Program-made: the position numbers and the translations under genes
Shown here: piece by piece, positions 44,115-53,214 of the stretch
Position numbering within the stretch: the stretch's first letter is position 1
Layout: every line of letters starts with the position of its first letter
Notes under the pieces: model-generated
Databases searched by the model: none
The model's input: the letters and a program-made list of their open reading frames with translations, nothing else
Told to the model about the DNA's origin: nothing
Assembly: GCF_017798165.1 (NCBI RefSeq)
Contig: NZ_CP059068.1
Coordinates: forward strand, 3,968,001-4,032,000
Reading direction: 5' to 3'
Source of the DNA: Rhodoferax sp. AJA081-3
GTDB taxonomy: Bacteria > Pseudomonadota > Gammaproteobacteria > Burkholderiales > Burkholderiaceae_C
DNA: 64,000 bases

Positions 44115-45143
44115 ATGCAAGAAATCACCCTGACCCGACCCGACGACTGGCACCTGCACGTGCGCGATGGCGACGCCCTGCACACCGTGGTGCCCCACAC
44201 CGCCGCGCAATTTGGCCGCGCCATCATCATGCCCAATCTGCGTCCACCGGTGACCACTGCTGCCCAGGCCCTGGCCTACAAGGCACGCATACAGGCCGCT
44301 GTGCCGGCCGGTGTGCAGTTTGAGCCGCTGATGACGCTGTACCTGACCGACAACCTGCCGCCCGACGAGATTCGCCGCGCCAAGGATGCCGGTGTGGTTG
44401 CCCTCAAGCTCTACCCGGCCGGTGCCACGACCAACAGCGACGCCGGTGTGACCGACCTGCGCAAGACCTACAAAACGCTGGAAGCCATGCAGCGCGAGGG
44501 CATTTTGCTGCTGGTGCATGGCGAAGTGACTTCCAGCGACATTGACCTGTTTGACCGCGAGGCGGTGTTCATCGACACCCAGTTGATCCCACTGCGCAAG
44601 GACTTTCCCGAGCTGAAGATCGTGTTTGAACACATCACCACCCAAGAAGCCGCGCAGTATGTGCAGACTGCGGACGCCCACACCGCAGCCACCATCACCG
44701 CCCACCACCTGCTCTACAACCGCAACGCCATCTTCACCGGTGGCATCCGCCCGCACTACTACTGCCTGCCGGTCCTGAAGCGCGAGACCCACCGCCTGGC
44801 ACTGGTGCAGGCCGCCACCAGTGGCTCCAATAAATTCTTTCTGGGCACCGACAGTGCGCCACACCCGGCCCATCTGAAGGAGCACGCCAGTGGCTGCGCG
44901 GGGTGTTACACCGCGCACACCGCGATGGAGCTGTATGCCCAGGCGTTTGAAGACGCCGCAGCGTTAGACAAGCTCGAAGGATTTGCCAGCTTCCACGGCG
45001 CCGATTTTTACGGCCTGCCGCGCAACACGGGCAGCATCACCCTGCGCCGCGAGGCCTGGACGGTGCCCGAGAGTTTTGCCTTCGGCGAGGCCCGCCTTAA
45101 ACCCCTGTGTGCGGATGAAACGCTGCAGTGGCGCATAGCCTGA
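44115..45143 (+). CDS. pyrC: dihydroorotase PyrC
   Basis: A 342-residue class II dihydroorotase, converting carbamoyl-aspartate to dihydroorotate in pyrimidine biosynthesis. [10 protein letters not shown] holds the first two zinc-binding His; [19 protein letters not shown] contains the carboxylated Lys, and [15 protein letters not shown] the catalytic Asp; other His are in VLVHGEV-like and EHITT segments. Length fits E. coli PyrC (348). Start at 44115 follows the end of the frameshifted LysR gene by 20 bases. The 3' end overlaps the next gene by 16 bases if that gene uses its GTG start. Confidence 0.95.
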   Translation: MQEITLTRPDDWHLHVRDGDALHTVVPHTAAQFGRAIIMPNLRPPVTTAAQALAYKARIQAAVPAGVQFEPLMTLYLTDNLPPDEIRRAKDAGVVALKLYPAGATTNSDAGVTDLRKTYKTLEAMQREGILLLVHGEVTSSDIDLFDREAVFIDTQLIPLRKDFPELKIVFEHITTQEAAQYVQTADAHTAATITAHHLLYNRNAIFTGGIRPHYYCLPVLKRETHRLALVQAATSGSNKFFLGTDSAPHPAHLKEHASGCAGCYTAHTAMELYAQAFEDAAALDKLEGFASFHGADFYGLPRNTGSITLRREAWTVPESFAFGEARLKPLCADETLQWRIA

Positions 45144-45943
45144 AGCCTCGCGGAACAGACCTTCAGCCCTGCCCCCAGCTGAGCATGGTTGACTGGGCAG
45201 CCCCCTGGCTGGCACCCTGGTGCGAAGTGGGGGCGGTCACCGCGCAGTTGACCGAAGGCGGTATCGGCTGTGCCGCAGCGCTTAATACGGTCGCTGCCAG
45301 AACCAACGGCCCTCCACCTGCCCCGGTGCATTTTGTTCCCCAGTCCGCCCTGCCCACTGGCGAGGCGTACGAAGCCTTTATATTTCGTACCCACCAAGTC
45401 CCCACCCGTGATGGCCTGCACGATTTTTTCAATGGCCTGTGCTGGTTGCATTTCCCCGCCACCAAGACACGGCTCAACCAATTGCAAGCCGCGCAGATTG
45501 CCGCAAGCGGCATCCAGCCCGTGCGCGGCCCGGCGCGGGATGCGCTGACCATCTTTGACGAAAATGCGGCCTTCTTTCAGGGACCGGATGTGTTGTGGGA
45601 GGCGCTGGCTGCCAAAAACTGGCAGGCGTTGTTTGTGACACATCGCCCGCTATGGGCCCAGGCGCAATTGGTATTGTTTGGCCATGCCTTGCTGGAGAAG
45701 TTGGTATCGCCGCGCAAGCCCATCACCGCCCACGTGTACCGCTCACATGCCGCAGGCCCGTCATTGGCCGCTCTGGATGCCTGGATGGCGGCCGACCTCA
45801 GCGCGGAGAAGCTGGCAACCAAGCCGTTTGCGCATCTGCCGGTGTTGGGGGTGCCGGGTTGGTGGATGCAGAATAGTGACCCCGGGTTTTATGCCGACAC
45901 CAGTGTGTTCCGTCCGCCCAGGGGCTCCACGCAAGCGGTTTGA
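45128..45943 (+). CDS. DUF3025 domain-containing protein
   Basis: A protein of up to 271 residues. DUF3025 hallmarks are [20 protein letters not shown] near residue 97 and the preceding WxAPW segment. Start is uncertain: GTG at 45128 overlaps pyrC by 16 bases; ATG at 45185 ([11 protein letters not shown]) also fits homology and avoids the overlap. It follows pyrC closely and is likely co-transcribed. Function unknown. Confidence 0.82.
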   Translation: MAHSLKPRGTDLQPCPQLSMVDWAAPWLAPWCEVGAVTAQLTEGGIGCAAALNTVAARTNGPPPAPVHFVPQSALPTGEAYEAFIFRTHQVPTRDGLHDFFNGLCWLHFPATKTRLNQLQAAQIAASGIQPVRGPARDALTIFDENAAFFQGPDVLWEALAAKNWQALFVTHRPLWAQAQLVLFGHALLEKLVSPRKPITAHVYRSHAAGPSLAALDAWMAADLSAEKLATKPFAHLPVLGVPGWWMQNSDPGFYADTSVFRPPRGSTQAV

Positions 45944-46065
45944 GCACCCAATTCCCCAGCGGCTTTAGGTCCATTTAGGACCTTGTTGGCTTGAATTCGG
46001 GTGTTTCGACCTTACCATTCACGCTGTCGCCTGGCTGAAGCTGGGCCGTTATCTATGAGGAAGCC

Positions 46066-46932
46066 ATGAAACGCATTATTTTGTTTGTTCTGACCAACGT
46101 GTTGGTTGTTGCCGTACTGGGCATCGTCGCCAGCCTGCTGGGGGTGAACCGCTACCTGACCAGCAACGGGCTCAACCTGGGCGCCTTGCTGGGCTTTGCG
46201 CTCATCATGGGTTTTGGTGGTGCCATCATTTCGTTGTTGATCAGCAAACCCATGGCCAAGTGGACATCGGGCGTGCGCATCATCAACCAGCCGCAAAACG
46301 CGGACGAAGCCTGGATCGTGGAGACCGTGCGCAAGTTGTCCGAGAAGGCTGGCATTGGCATGCCCGAGGTCGGCATTTTTGAAGGCGACCCCAATGCCTT
46401 CGCCACCGGAGCCTTCAAAAACTCGGCCCTGGTGGCCGTGTCCACCGGCCTGCTGCAAGGCATGACCCGGGAAGAAATCGAAGCCGTGATTGGCCACGAA
46501 GTGGCCCACGTTGCCAACGGCGACATGGTCACCATGACGCTGATCCAAGGCGTGATGAACACCTTTGTGGTGTTCCTGAGTCGCGTCATCGGCTATGCGG
46601 TCGACAGTTTCCTGCGCAAGGGCGATGACCGCTCCGGCCCCGGCATTGGTTACATGATCACCACCATCGTGCTGGACATCGTGTTGGGATTTGCCGCCGC
46701 CATCGTGGTGGCCTGGTTCTCGCGCCAGCGCGAGTTCCGTGCCGACGCTGGTGCCGCCCAGTTGCTGGGCCGCAAGCAGCCCATGATCAACGCCCTGGCT
46801 CGTTTGGGTGGCATGGTGCCCGGTGAGCTGCCCAAGAGTGTGGCCGCCATGGGTATTGCTGGTGGCATTGGCCAGCTGTTCTCGACCCACCCACCGATTG
46901 AACAGCGCATCGCTGCGCTGCAACAGCAGTAG
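46066..46932 (+). CDS. htpX: protease HtpX
   Basis: A 288-residue inner-membrane zinc metalloprotease (M48B) for quality control of membrane proteins. Two N-terminal hydrophobic segments ([20 protein letters not shown], and [20 protein letters not shown]) precede the zinc motif HEVAH near residue 145; [12 protein letters not shown] supplies the third ligand, and two more hydrophobic segments lie between. [13 protein letters not shown] and the end [14 protein letters not shown] are typical. Gene-end hairpin copy C follows. Confidence 0.95.
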   Translation: MKRIILFVLTNVLVVAVLGIVASLLGVNRYLTSNGLNLGALLGFALIMGFGGAIISLLISKPMAKWTSGVRIINQPQNADEAWIVETVRKLSEKAGIGMPEVGIFEGDPNAFATGAFKNSALVAVSTGLLQGMTREEIEAVIGHEVAHVANGDMVTMTLIQGVMNTFVVFLSRVIGYAVDSFLRKGDDRSGPGIGYMITTIVLDIVLGFAAAIVVAWFSRQREFRADAGAAQLLGRKQPMINALARLGGMVPGELPKSVAAMGIAGGIGQLFSTHPPIEQRIAALQQQ

Positions 46933-47013
46933 CCCCCACGGTCACTCACTGCGTGTAGCTCCCTGCCCCCCGAGGGGCCGCATTTCACCTTGGGGCGGCC
47001 CTGCGGCGAAACC
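46933..47013 (+). repeat. GC-rich gene-end hairpin repeat, copy C
   Basis: GCCCCCACGGTCACTCACTG, CGTGTAGC, CTGCCCCCCGAGGGGCCGCA, TTTCACCTTGGGGCGGCCCT, GCGGCGAAA. Between convergent genes; may serve as a bidirectional terminator. Confidence 0.75.
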
Positions 47014-47019
47014 TTGTCC

Positions 47020-47574
47020 TCACGAAGCCGTTGACTTGGTATCGCCGGTGCGCACCACCAGGTCGGCGAGCATTTCGCTGGACACATCCAGCCGCGCCGA
47101 CAACACACGGGCGATATTGCGGTAGATGATGTGGGCGCTGTCGGGGTAGGCGTCTACCCGTTCGCGATCGAACCGCATGGTGGCGCTGTCCCGTGTGGCG
47201 CGCACCGTGGCGCTGCGCACATGGCCACCCACCAGGGCCATTTCGCCAAAACACTCGCCAGCCGTGAGCTTGGCCAGTGTCACCGCCCGACCCGCGCGGT
47301 TTTTCTCCACCACCACCTCACCGGCAATCAGCACGTGGAACGAGCTGCCGATATCGCCCTCGTTGAACACCACCTCGCCAGCCTTGTGCGGTATGTGTTC
47401 GGCCATCGCCAGGGTGCTCATCAGGCAGTCATGGGTCATGCCCTGGAAGACCTTGACCTTGTTGGCAATCTTTTGCACGATGGCCGCATCCAGGTTCAAA
47501 CCCGCGGGACGCACAATGATGTCGGCGCGTACATTCTCGGCAAAAATCTTGACGACGGCGGGATCAACTTTCAT
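47020..47574 (-). CDS. cyclic nucleotide-binding domain protein
   Basis: A 184-residue protein with one CNMP-binding beta-roll at about residues 45-150: FNEGDIGSSFHVLIAGEVVV and LTAGECFGEMALVGGHVRSA, the latter matching the phosphate-binding cassette (FGEMAL... R). There is no DNA-binding helix-turn-helix and no channel or kinase part, so it may act as a stand-alone sensor. The C-terminus is a short amphipathic stretch. Partner unknown. Confidence 0.87.
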   Translation of the reverse strand: MKVDPAVVKIFAENVRADIIVRPAGLNLDAAIVQKIANKVKVFQGMTHDCLMSTLAMAEHIPHKAGEVVFNEGDIGSSFHVLIAGEVVVEKNRAGRAVTLAKLTAGECFGEMALVGGHVRSATVRATRDSATMRFDRERVDAYPDSAHIIYRNIARVLSARLDVSSEMLADLVVRTGDTKSTAS

Positions 47575-47598
47575 GGTGGTCCATCGTACACGGATCGT

Positions 47599-49419
47599 TC
47601 AGTTTGACAACCATAGCATGCTGCGGGCCACAGCCTCGGCCACCTTGATGCCATCTACCGCGGCGGACAAGATGCCACCGGCGTAACTGGCGCCTTCTCC
47701 GGCCGGGTACAGGCCGCGCACATTGGTGCATTGCATGTCTTCGCCACGCGGAATCTTCAGGGGTGACGAGGTGCGCGTCTCCACCCCGGTCAATACCGCA
47801 TCGGCCATGTCAAAACCCTTGATCTTGCGGCCAAAGGCGGGCAAGGCTTCGCGGATGGCGGTGATGGCGTAGTCGGGCAGGCTGGGTGCCAGGTCGCCCA
47901 GCAACACGCCGGGTTTGTAGGACGGGGTCACGGTGCCCCAGGCGCTGGACGCGCGCGCCGCAATGAAGTCCCCCACCAACTGGCCCGGTGCCTCGTAGCT
48001 GCTGCCGCCCAAGGTGTAGGCGCCAGACTCCAGGCGGCGTTGCAGGGCGATGCCGGCCAGCGGGTGTGTGGCAGCTGCGCTGCCAGGAGCATGTTGCTTG
48101 GCCAAGGCTGCGGCTTGTGTGGCGTATCGCGCCCCGTCCGCCGCCCCAAACGCATGCACAAAGCTCGCCGCATCAGCGGGAAAGTCCGACGGCTCAATGC
48201 CCACCACGATACCGGCATTGGCATTGCGTTCGTTGCGCGAATACTGGCTCATGCCGTTGGTGACCACCCGCTCAGGCTCACTGGTGGCCGCCACCACGGT
48301 GCCGCCCGGGCACATGCAAAAGCTGTAGACCGATCGGCCGTTGGCCGCGTGGTGCACCAGCTTGTAGTCCGCCGCGCCCAGCATCGGGTGGCCGGCGTGG
48401 CGGCCCCAACGCGCGCGGTCGATCACACCTTGCGGGTGTTCGATGCGAAAGCCTATGGAGAAGGGTTTTGCCTGCATGGCCACGCCACGGTCAAACAGCA
48501 TGGCAAAGGTGTCACGGGCGCTATGGCCCAGCGCCACCACCACCTGCTCGGCGGGCAGCTCTTCCACGGTGCCCGTCTTGAGGTTTTTGACCGATAGCCC
48601 CCGAATAGATTGGCTACCATGCTCTGTTTTTAATAGCACATCGGCCACGCGCTGCTCAAAACGCACCTCACCACCCAGGGCGATGATCTGCTCGCGGATG
48701 CTCTCCACCACCTTGACCAGTTTGAAGGTGCCGATGTGTGGGTGTGCCTCGTACAGGATTTCGGCCGGTGCGCCCGCCTTCACAAACTCCTGCATGACCT
48801 TGCGGCCCAGAAAGCGCGGGTCCTTGATCTGGCTGTACAACTTGCCGTCCGAAAACGTGCCGGCACCGCCTTCACCGAACTGCACATTGCTCGCGGGGTT
48901 CAGTGTCTTCTTGCGCCACAGGCCCCAGGTGTCCTTGGTCCGCTGGCGCACCGTGGTGCCACGTTCCAGCACGATGGGTTTGAAGCCCATCTGCGCCAGC
49001 ACCAGGGCCGCAAACATGCCGCAGGGGCCAAAACCGACAACGACCGGGCGAAGCGCCAGATTCGCAGGTGCATGGCCCACCGGGCGGTAGACCATGTCGG
49101 GCGTGGGACCGATATGGGGGTGTTGGTCGTGGCGCTGCAGCAGCGCGGTTTCCTGTGTCGGGTCGGCCAAAGTCAAGTCCACGATGTAGACCACCAGCAG
49201 GTCGGCCTTGCGCGCGTCAAAGCTGCGTTTGAAAACCTCCAGACTGGCGATGCCGTTGGCCGGAATGCCCAGTGCCTGGGCAGCCAGGTTTTGCAGTGCG
49301 GCAACTGGGTGGGCGACCGGCGCGCGGTCTTCTTCGGTCTCGCTGGGTGCATCGGCGGCGCGGCGCGCCTCAATGGGCAGGGCGGAGAGGGGGAGTTTGA
49401 GTTCGGTGATGCGGATCAT
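47599..49419 (-). CDS. NAD(P)/FAD-dependent oxidoreductase
   Basis: A 606-residue flavoprotein. FAD binding: PVVVGFGPCGMFAALVLAQM near residue 128, then ERGTTVRQR; QFGEGGAGTFSDGKL follows, and DMADAVLTGVETRTSSPLKI with YPAGEGASYAGGILSAAVDG closes the fold, as in a widespread family of uncharacterised dehydrogenases. The first 110 residues form a small N-terminal domain. Dispersed copy 8 is inserted in frame at about residues 260-276 (KTEHGSQSIRGLSVKN). The substrate is unknown. Confidence 0.9.
   Translation of the reverse strand: MIRITELKLPLSALPIEARRAADAPSETEEDRAPVAHPVAALQNLAAQALGIPANGIASLEVFKRSFDARKADLLVVYIVDLTLADPTQETALLQRHDQHPHIGPTPDMVYRPVGHAPANLALRPVVVGFGPCGMFAALVLAQMGFKPIVLERGTTVRQRTKDTWGLWRKKTLNPASNVQFGEGGAGTFSDGKLYSQIKDPRFLGRKVMQEFVKAGAPAEILYEAHPHIGTFKLVKVVESIREQIIALGGEVRFEQRVADVLLKTEHGSQSIRGLSVKNLKTGTVEELPAEQVVVALGHSARDTFAMLFDRGVAMQAKPFSIGFRIEHPQGVIDRARWGRHAGHPMLGAADYKLVHHAANGRSVYSFCMCPGGTVVAATSEPERVVTNGMSQYSRNERNANAGIVVGIEPSDFPADAASFVHAFGAADGARYATQAAALAKQHAPGSAAATHPLAGIALQRRLESGAYTLGGSSYEAPGQLVGDFIAARASSAWGTVTPSYKPGVLLGDLAPSLPDYAITAIREALPAFGRKIKGFDMADAVLTGVETRTSSPLKIPRGEDMQCTNVRGLYPAGEGASYAGGILSAAVDGIKVAEAVARSMLWLSN
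48593..48640 (+). repeat. dispersed element, copy 8, inside the FAD oxidoreductase gene (antisense)
   Basis: Box GATAGCCCCCGAATAGATTG; 3' hairpin GCTCTGTTTTTAATAGC. It encodes, in the opposite direction, part of a loop, about residues 260-276. Confidence 0.8.
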
Positions 49420-49440
49420 GGTGTGGCGGGCTCGTGGTTA

Positions 49441-50358
49441 TCAAGCAGGCGCCAATGATAAATGGCCGCGCGCGGGCTGTGCCTGCACCATGGCGATGAA
49501 GGCGCGCAGCGGCGCCGGCACCAGGCGGCGGCTGGGGTAGTACAGAAAGAAGCCGGGGTCGTCCGGGCTCCAGTCCTCCAGCACCTGGATCAGGCTGCCG
49601 TCCTGCAGCGCGCTCTGGGCGTATTGCGCATACACATACGCAAAGCCCAGGTCCTGTTGCGCGGCCATCACCATCAGGCGTGCGTCGCCCAGCACCAGGG
49701 GGCCGTCCACCTCCACCTGCAAGGCATCTGCGCCTTTCACAAATTCCCAGCGGTAACGCACACCACTGGGAAAACGCAGGCCTATGCAGGGCAGGTCGGC
49801 CAGCGCGCGGGGCGATGTGGGGCGGCCATGGCGCTGCACAAACTCGGGTGACGCCACGACCACAAAACGCTGGTGGGGGCCAATGGGAATGGCAACCATG
49901 TCCTGCTGCAGGCTCTCGCCGTAGCGCACACCGGCGTCAAAACCGGCTTGCACAATGTCCACCAAGCCGTCGTCCAGCACCAGCTCCACTGTCACATCGG
50001 GGTGCTGGCGCAGGAACTGCGTGACCAGCGGCGCCAGCACCAGCTCACCCGCCGGGCGGGGTGCATTCAGGCGCAGCAGGCCGCGCGGGGTATCGCGGTA
50101 GGCGTTAATGCCATCCAGCGCCTCAGCAATCTCCTGCAGGGCCGGGGCGATGCGCCCGAGCAGCTTCTGGCCTGCTGGCGTCAGCGCCACGCTGCGGGTG
50201 GTGCGGTTGAACAGGCGCACGCCCACCTTGGCCTCCATGCCGCGTACGGCGTGGCTGACAGCGGATGCCGACAGCCCCAGCTCGTCGGCCGCCTGCCGAA
50301 AGCTCAGGTGCTGGGCAATGCAGGCCAGTAACTTCAACTCTGCAAGGTCTACGTCCAT
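49441..50358 (-). CDS. LysR family transcriptional regulator
   Basis: A 305-residue LysR regulator: QHLSFRQAADELGLSASAVS and HAVRGMEAKVGVRLFNRTTR form the DNA-binding domain; the effector domain starts near residue 90 (GLLRLNAPRPAGELVLAPLV). It lies divergent from the SDR gene at 50467, the likely target. The start at 50358 is the first Met before a normal LysR N-terminus. Confidence 0.9.
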   Translation of the reverse strand: MDVDLAELKLLACIAQHLSFRQAADELGLSASAVSHAVRGMEAKVGVRLFNRTTRSVALTPAGQKLLGRIAPALQEIAEALDGINAYRDTPRGLLRLNAPRPAGELVLAPLVTQFLRQHPDVTVELVLDDGLVDIVQAGFDAGVRYGESLQQDMVAIPIGPHQRFVVVASPEFVQRHGRPTSPRALADLPCIGLRFPSGVRYRWEFVKGADALQVEVDGPLVLGDARLMVMAAQQDLGFAYVYAQYAQSALQDGSLIQVLEDWSPDDPGFFLYYPSRRLVPAPLRAFIAMVQAQPARGHLSLAPA

Positions 50359-50466
50359 GTTTGTATTGCTGAATAAATTTCACTGAATCAGCCAATGTAA
50401 CGCTATTTATTGATTCTACTTGCATCAATAAGCTCCACTCTTTCTAACCATGCACCAGGTGTAAAC

Positions 50467-51234
50467 ATGCAAGATTTCAGCAACAGCCATGCCGGCAAGA
50501 CCTACCTCGTCACCGGCGCGTCGTCCGGCATAGGCGCCAGCACGGCCTTGGCATTGGGGCGTGCCGGGGCGCGGGTGGTACTGGGCGCACGCCGGCGCGA
50601 GCTGTGTGATGTGTTGGCCGCCCAGATCCAGGCCGCAGGCGGACAGGCCCTGGCCCTCACGCTGGATGTGACAGAGGAGACCAGCGTGCAGGCGGCCGTG
50701 GCCCGAACCGTGCAGCAGTTTGGCCGGCTGGACGGCGCCTTCAACAACGCCGGTGCTTTGGTCGGCGGTGCGCCGCTGCACCAGACCGAAACCGCGGCGG
50801 TAGAGGAGGCCCTGCGCGCCAACACCCTCAGCGTGTTCTGGAGCATGAAGCACCAGATCACCGCCATGCTGGCCACCGGTGGCGGTGCCATCGTCAACAA
50901 CTTGTCAGTAGCGGCCCTGGTGGGTTATGCCGGTATCGGCCCCTATACGATGGCCAAACACGCCGCCCTGGGCCTGACGCGCAATGCCGCGCTGGAGTAC
51001 TTCAAGCAGGGCATACGCATCAACGCGGTGTGCCCCGGCCCGACTGCCACACCCATGGGGCTGGCCGGCTTTGGCAGCCTGGAGGCCATGCAGGCAGCAA
51101 TGGCTGCGTCCCCCGCCGGTCGCCCTGGTCAACCCGATGAAATTGCCGCCGCCGTGCTGTTTTTGCTGTCCGGCGCGGCCAGCTTTGTCAGCGGCCAGGC
51201 GCTGGCTGTGGATGGTGGGTATACCGTGGCTTGA
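50467..51234 (+). CDS. SDR family oxidoreductase
   Basis: A 255-residue short-chain dehydrogenase: cofactor loop TGASSGIGASTA near residue 16, NNAGALVGG near 90, the serine/tyrosine segment VAALVGYAGIGPYTMAKHAA with YxxxK (YTMAK), and VNP-type phrase INAVCPGPT. All catalytic residues are in place, unlike the SDR at 16026. Start: ATG at 50467; an upstream in-frame ATG lies in the divergent promoter. It probably reduces a small ketone or aldehyde and is regulated by the divergent LysR; substrate unknown. Confidence 0.9.
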   Translation: MQDFSNSHAGKTYLVTGASSGIGASTALALGRAGARVVLGARRRELCDVLAAQIQAAGGQALALTLDVTEETSVQAAVARTVQQFGRLDGAFNNAGALVGGAPLHQTETAAVEEALRANTLSVFWSMKHQITAMLATGGGAIVNNLSVAALVGYAGIGPYTMAKHAALGLTRNAALEYFKQGIRINAVCPGPTATPMGLAGFGSLEAMQAAMAASPAGRPGQPDEIAAAVLFLLSGAASFVSGQALAVDGGYTVA

Positions 51235-51272
51235 GGCCGAAACCCGCGCAGCGGCGGAACGTGGGGGCCAGT
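51234..51272 (-). repeat. GC-rich gene-end hairpin repeat, copy E (partial)
   Basis: Minus-strand TGGCCCCCACGTTCCGCCGC, TGCGCGGGTTTCGGCC. Only the left part of the family is left, between the convergent SDR and cysK genes. Confidence 0.5.
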
Positions 51273-51275
51273 GAC

Positions 51276-52193
51276 TTAGGCGGGCAAGAAGCCCTCAATC
51301 GACAGGTAACGTTCTCCCGTGTCGTAGTTAAAGCCCAGCACCGTAGACCCGACCGGCAGATCAGGCAGCTTTTGCGCAATCGCCGCCAGCGTTGCACCGC
51401 TGGAGATGCCGACCAAAATGCCTTCCTCTGCAGCGCAGCGGCGGGCGTATTCACGGGCGGGTTCGGCCTCCACCTGGATCACGCCGTCCAGCAGTTCGGT
51501 CTTCAGATTGGTGGGGATAAAACCGGCGCCAATGCCCTGGATGGGGTGGGGCGAGGGCGCGCCGCCGGATATCACGGGGGATGCACTGGGCTCCACGGCG
51601 TAGACCTTCAGATCGGGGAATTTGGCCTTGAGCACCAGTGCCACGCCGCTGATGTGGCCGCCGGTGCCCACACCGGTGATCAGGGCGTCAATGCCATTGG
51701 GGAAGTCGGCCAAAATTTCCTGTGCCGTGGTGCGCACATGCGCATCGATGTTGGCCGGGTTGTCAAACTGCTGCGGAATCCAGGCGTCGGGAGTGGCCGC
51801 GGCCAGTTCCTGGGCGCGGGCGATGGCGCCTTTCATGCCTTTCTCGCGCGGCGTCAGGTCAAACGTGGCGCCATAGGCCAGCATCAGGCGGCGGCGTTCC
51901 ACCGACATGCTGTCGGGCATCACCAGGATCAGCTTGTAACCTTTGACAGCAGCCACCATGGCCAGGCCCACGCCGGTATTGCCAGAGGTGGGTTCAATGA
52001 TGGTGGCGCCGGGTTTGAGAGCGCCGCTTTGTTCCGCGGCCTCCACCATCGCCAGCGCAATACGGTCCTTGATGGAGCCGCCGGGGTTGCTGCGCTCGGA
52101 CTTGATCCAGACGGTGTGCGTATTGCCAAACAGGCGGTTGATGCGCACGTGGGGTGTGTTGCCAATGGTCTGCAGAATGTTGTCGGCTTTCAT
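51276..52193 (-). CDS. cysK: cysteine synthase A
   Basis: A 305-residue PLP enzyme that makes cysteine from O-acetylserine and sulfide. The PLP Lys is in [10 protein letters not shown], the substrate loop TSGNTG near residue 70, [10 protein letters not shown] the phosphate loop and GISSGAT near the end. The start at 52193 gives the normal N-terminus [18 protein letters not shown]; the frame extends to 52271 but the added residues are not homologous. It lies convergent to the SDR gene. Confidence 0.93.
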   Translation of the reverse strand: MKADNILQTIGNTPHVRINRLFGNTHTVWIKSERSNPGGSIKDRIALAMVEAAEQSGALKPGATIIEPTSGNTGVGLAMVAAVKGYKLILVMPDSMSVERRRLMLAYGATFDLTPREKGMKGAIARAQELAAATPDAWIPQQFDNPANIDAHVRTTAQEILADFPNGIDALITGVGTGGHISGVALVLKAKFPDLKVYAVEPSASPVISGGAPSPHPIQGIGAGFIPTNLKTELLDGVIQVEAEPAREYARRCAAEEGILVGISSGATLAAIAQKLPDLPVGSTVLGFNYDTGERYLSIEGFLPA

Positions 52194-52291
52194 GGGGATG
52201 GCCTCCGTTGGGGAATCGAAATGGGGGATATGGGAGGTGCATTGTGAACGACTTGTTCTACCGGCTTGCACATATCGATATCACCTGCGGC

Positions 52292-52297
52292 GATAAT
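52292..52297 (+). promoter_or_regulatory. putative -10 box for rnpB
   Basis: GATAAT, seven bases before the RNA start at 52304. TTGCAC at 52266-52271 is the only -35-like hexamer, but the 20-base spacer is longer than usual. Confidence 0.4.
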
Positions 52298-52303
52298 CAC
52301 GCT

Positions 52304-52658
52304 GTGAAGCCCGCCAGACCACCGCTGGTGCAATTTGGGAAACCAAGCACTGGAGGAACGTCCGGACTGCATAGGGCAGCGTAGCAGTTAACCACTGTCC
52401 ACTGACAAGCCCAGCACGCAAGTGGTGGGCCCTAAGGTGAGGATTAGAGCAACAGAGACGAGCCGCTTCAGTGCGGGTGAAACGGGCAATCTCTACGCGC
52501 AGCAATACCAAGTAGGCCAACGTTGACGGGGCCCCCGGAGTTGGCGGGTAGGTAGCATCGAGCCGCTGGGTGACCAGCGGCCCAGAGTAATGGTGGTCAC
52601 ACGGAGGGAAACTTCCGTGCACAGAATCCGGCTTATCGGTGGGCTTCACACTTTTTTT
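52304..52658 (+). ncRNA. rnpB: RNase P RNA (class A)
   Basis: The M1 RNA, about 346 bases, the catalytic part of RNase P that trims tRNA 5' ends. Hallmarks in order: 5' GTGAAGCCCGCC, the core GGAGGAACGTCCGGACTGCA (52351 region), the AGAG-type middle (GATTAGAGCAACAGAGACGA), GCGGGTGAAACGGGCAATC, and 3' ACAGAATCCGGCTTATCGG. The 5' and 3' ends pair (GTGAAGCCCGCC with GGTGGGCTTCAC). A T7 run (52652-52658) after the last stem acts as terminator. It lies between cysK (divergent) and the CBS gene. Confidence 0.95.
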
Positions 52659-52698
52659 GATGTATGGTTAGGGCTATGTTCTCACCGCTGGAGGCACC

Positions 52699-53127
52699 AT
52701 GCGACCCATACTCGACTTGTTGAAAAAACGCGCCCCCGTCAACTGGAGCCTGAGCCCCCAGGACACCGTGTTTGACGCCCTGCAATCCCTGGCCAACCAC
52801 AACGTTGGCGCGCTGATGGTGCTGGACAATGGCAAGCTGGTGGGTGTGTTCTCTGAGCGGGACTACACCCGCAAGATTGCACTGGCTGGCAAGTCATCCA
52901 AAGACACGAAAGTCAAGGACATCATGACGGCCAATGTGATCTCGGTTGCCCCCACCGTGCGCACCCGTGATTGCCTGGCCCTGATGGGCCAGAAGAAAAT
53001 CCGCCACTTGCCAGTGGTCGATGGCGACAAGGTGCTGGGCATGATCTCCATCCGCGACATCATGGACGACATCATTGCCGACCATGAGCTGACGATCAAC
53101 CAACTGCAGCATTACATCTCTAGCTAA
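52699..53127 (+). CDS. CBS domain-containing protein
   Basis: A 142-residue tandem CBS pair (Bateman module): DTVFDALQSLANHNVGALMV is the first, MTANVISVAPTVRTRDCLAL the second; LVGVFSERDYTRKIAL and VLGMISIRDIMDDII are the matching loops. It would bind an adenine nucleotide and act as a sensor. GGAGG lies just before ATG 52699. The 3' end is followed by hairpin copy D. Confidence 0.9.
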   Translation: MRPILDLLKKRAPVNWSLSPQDTVFDALQSLANHNVGALMVLDNGKLVGVFSERDYTRKIALAGKSSKDTKVKDIMTANVISVAPTVRTRDCLALMGQKKIRHLPVVDGDKVLGMISIRDIMDDIIADHELTINQLQHYISS

Positions 53128-53134
53128 GAGCTTC

Positions 53135-53214
53135 GACCCCACGCTTGTCACTGCGTGTACTGCGCTGCCCCCCGAGGGGGCGCGGTTCACGTTGGGGCGG
53201 CCCAGCGGTGAACC
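53135..53214 (+). repeat. GC-rich gene-end hairpin repeat, copy D
   Basis: CTTGTCACTGCGTGTACTGC, GCTGCCCCCCGAGGGGGCG, then CACGTTGGGGCGGCCCAGCG. Same layout as copy C; ends at the pseudouridine synthase stop. Confidence 0.75.

Noticed and set aside
43119..45143. A 674-residue LysR-dihydroorotase fusion
   Set aside because: The joining segment is a frameshifted reading of the LysR C-terminus; the native C-terminus is found in the neighbouring frame, and pyrC has its own start at 44115.
52281..52649. A minus-strand frame of 122 codons
   Set aside because: It lies wholly antisense to RNase P RNA.
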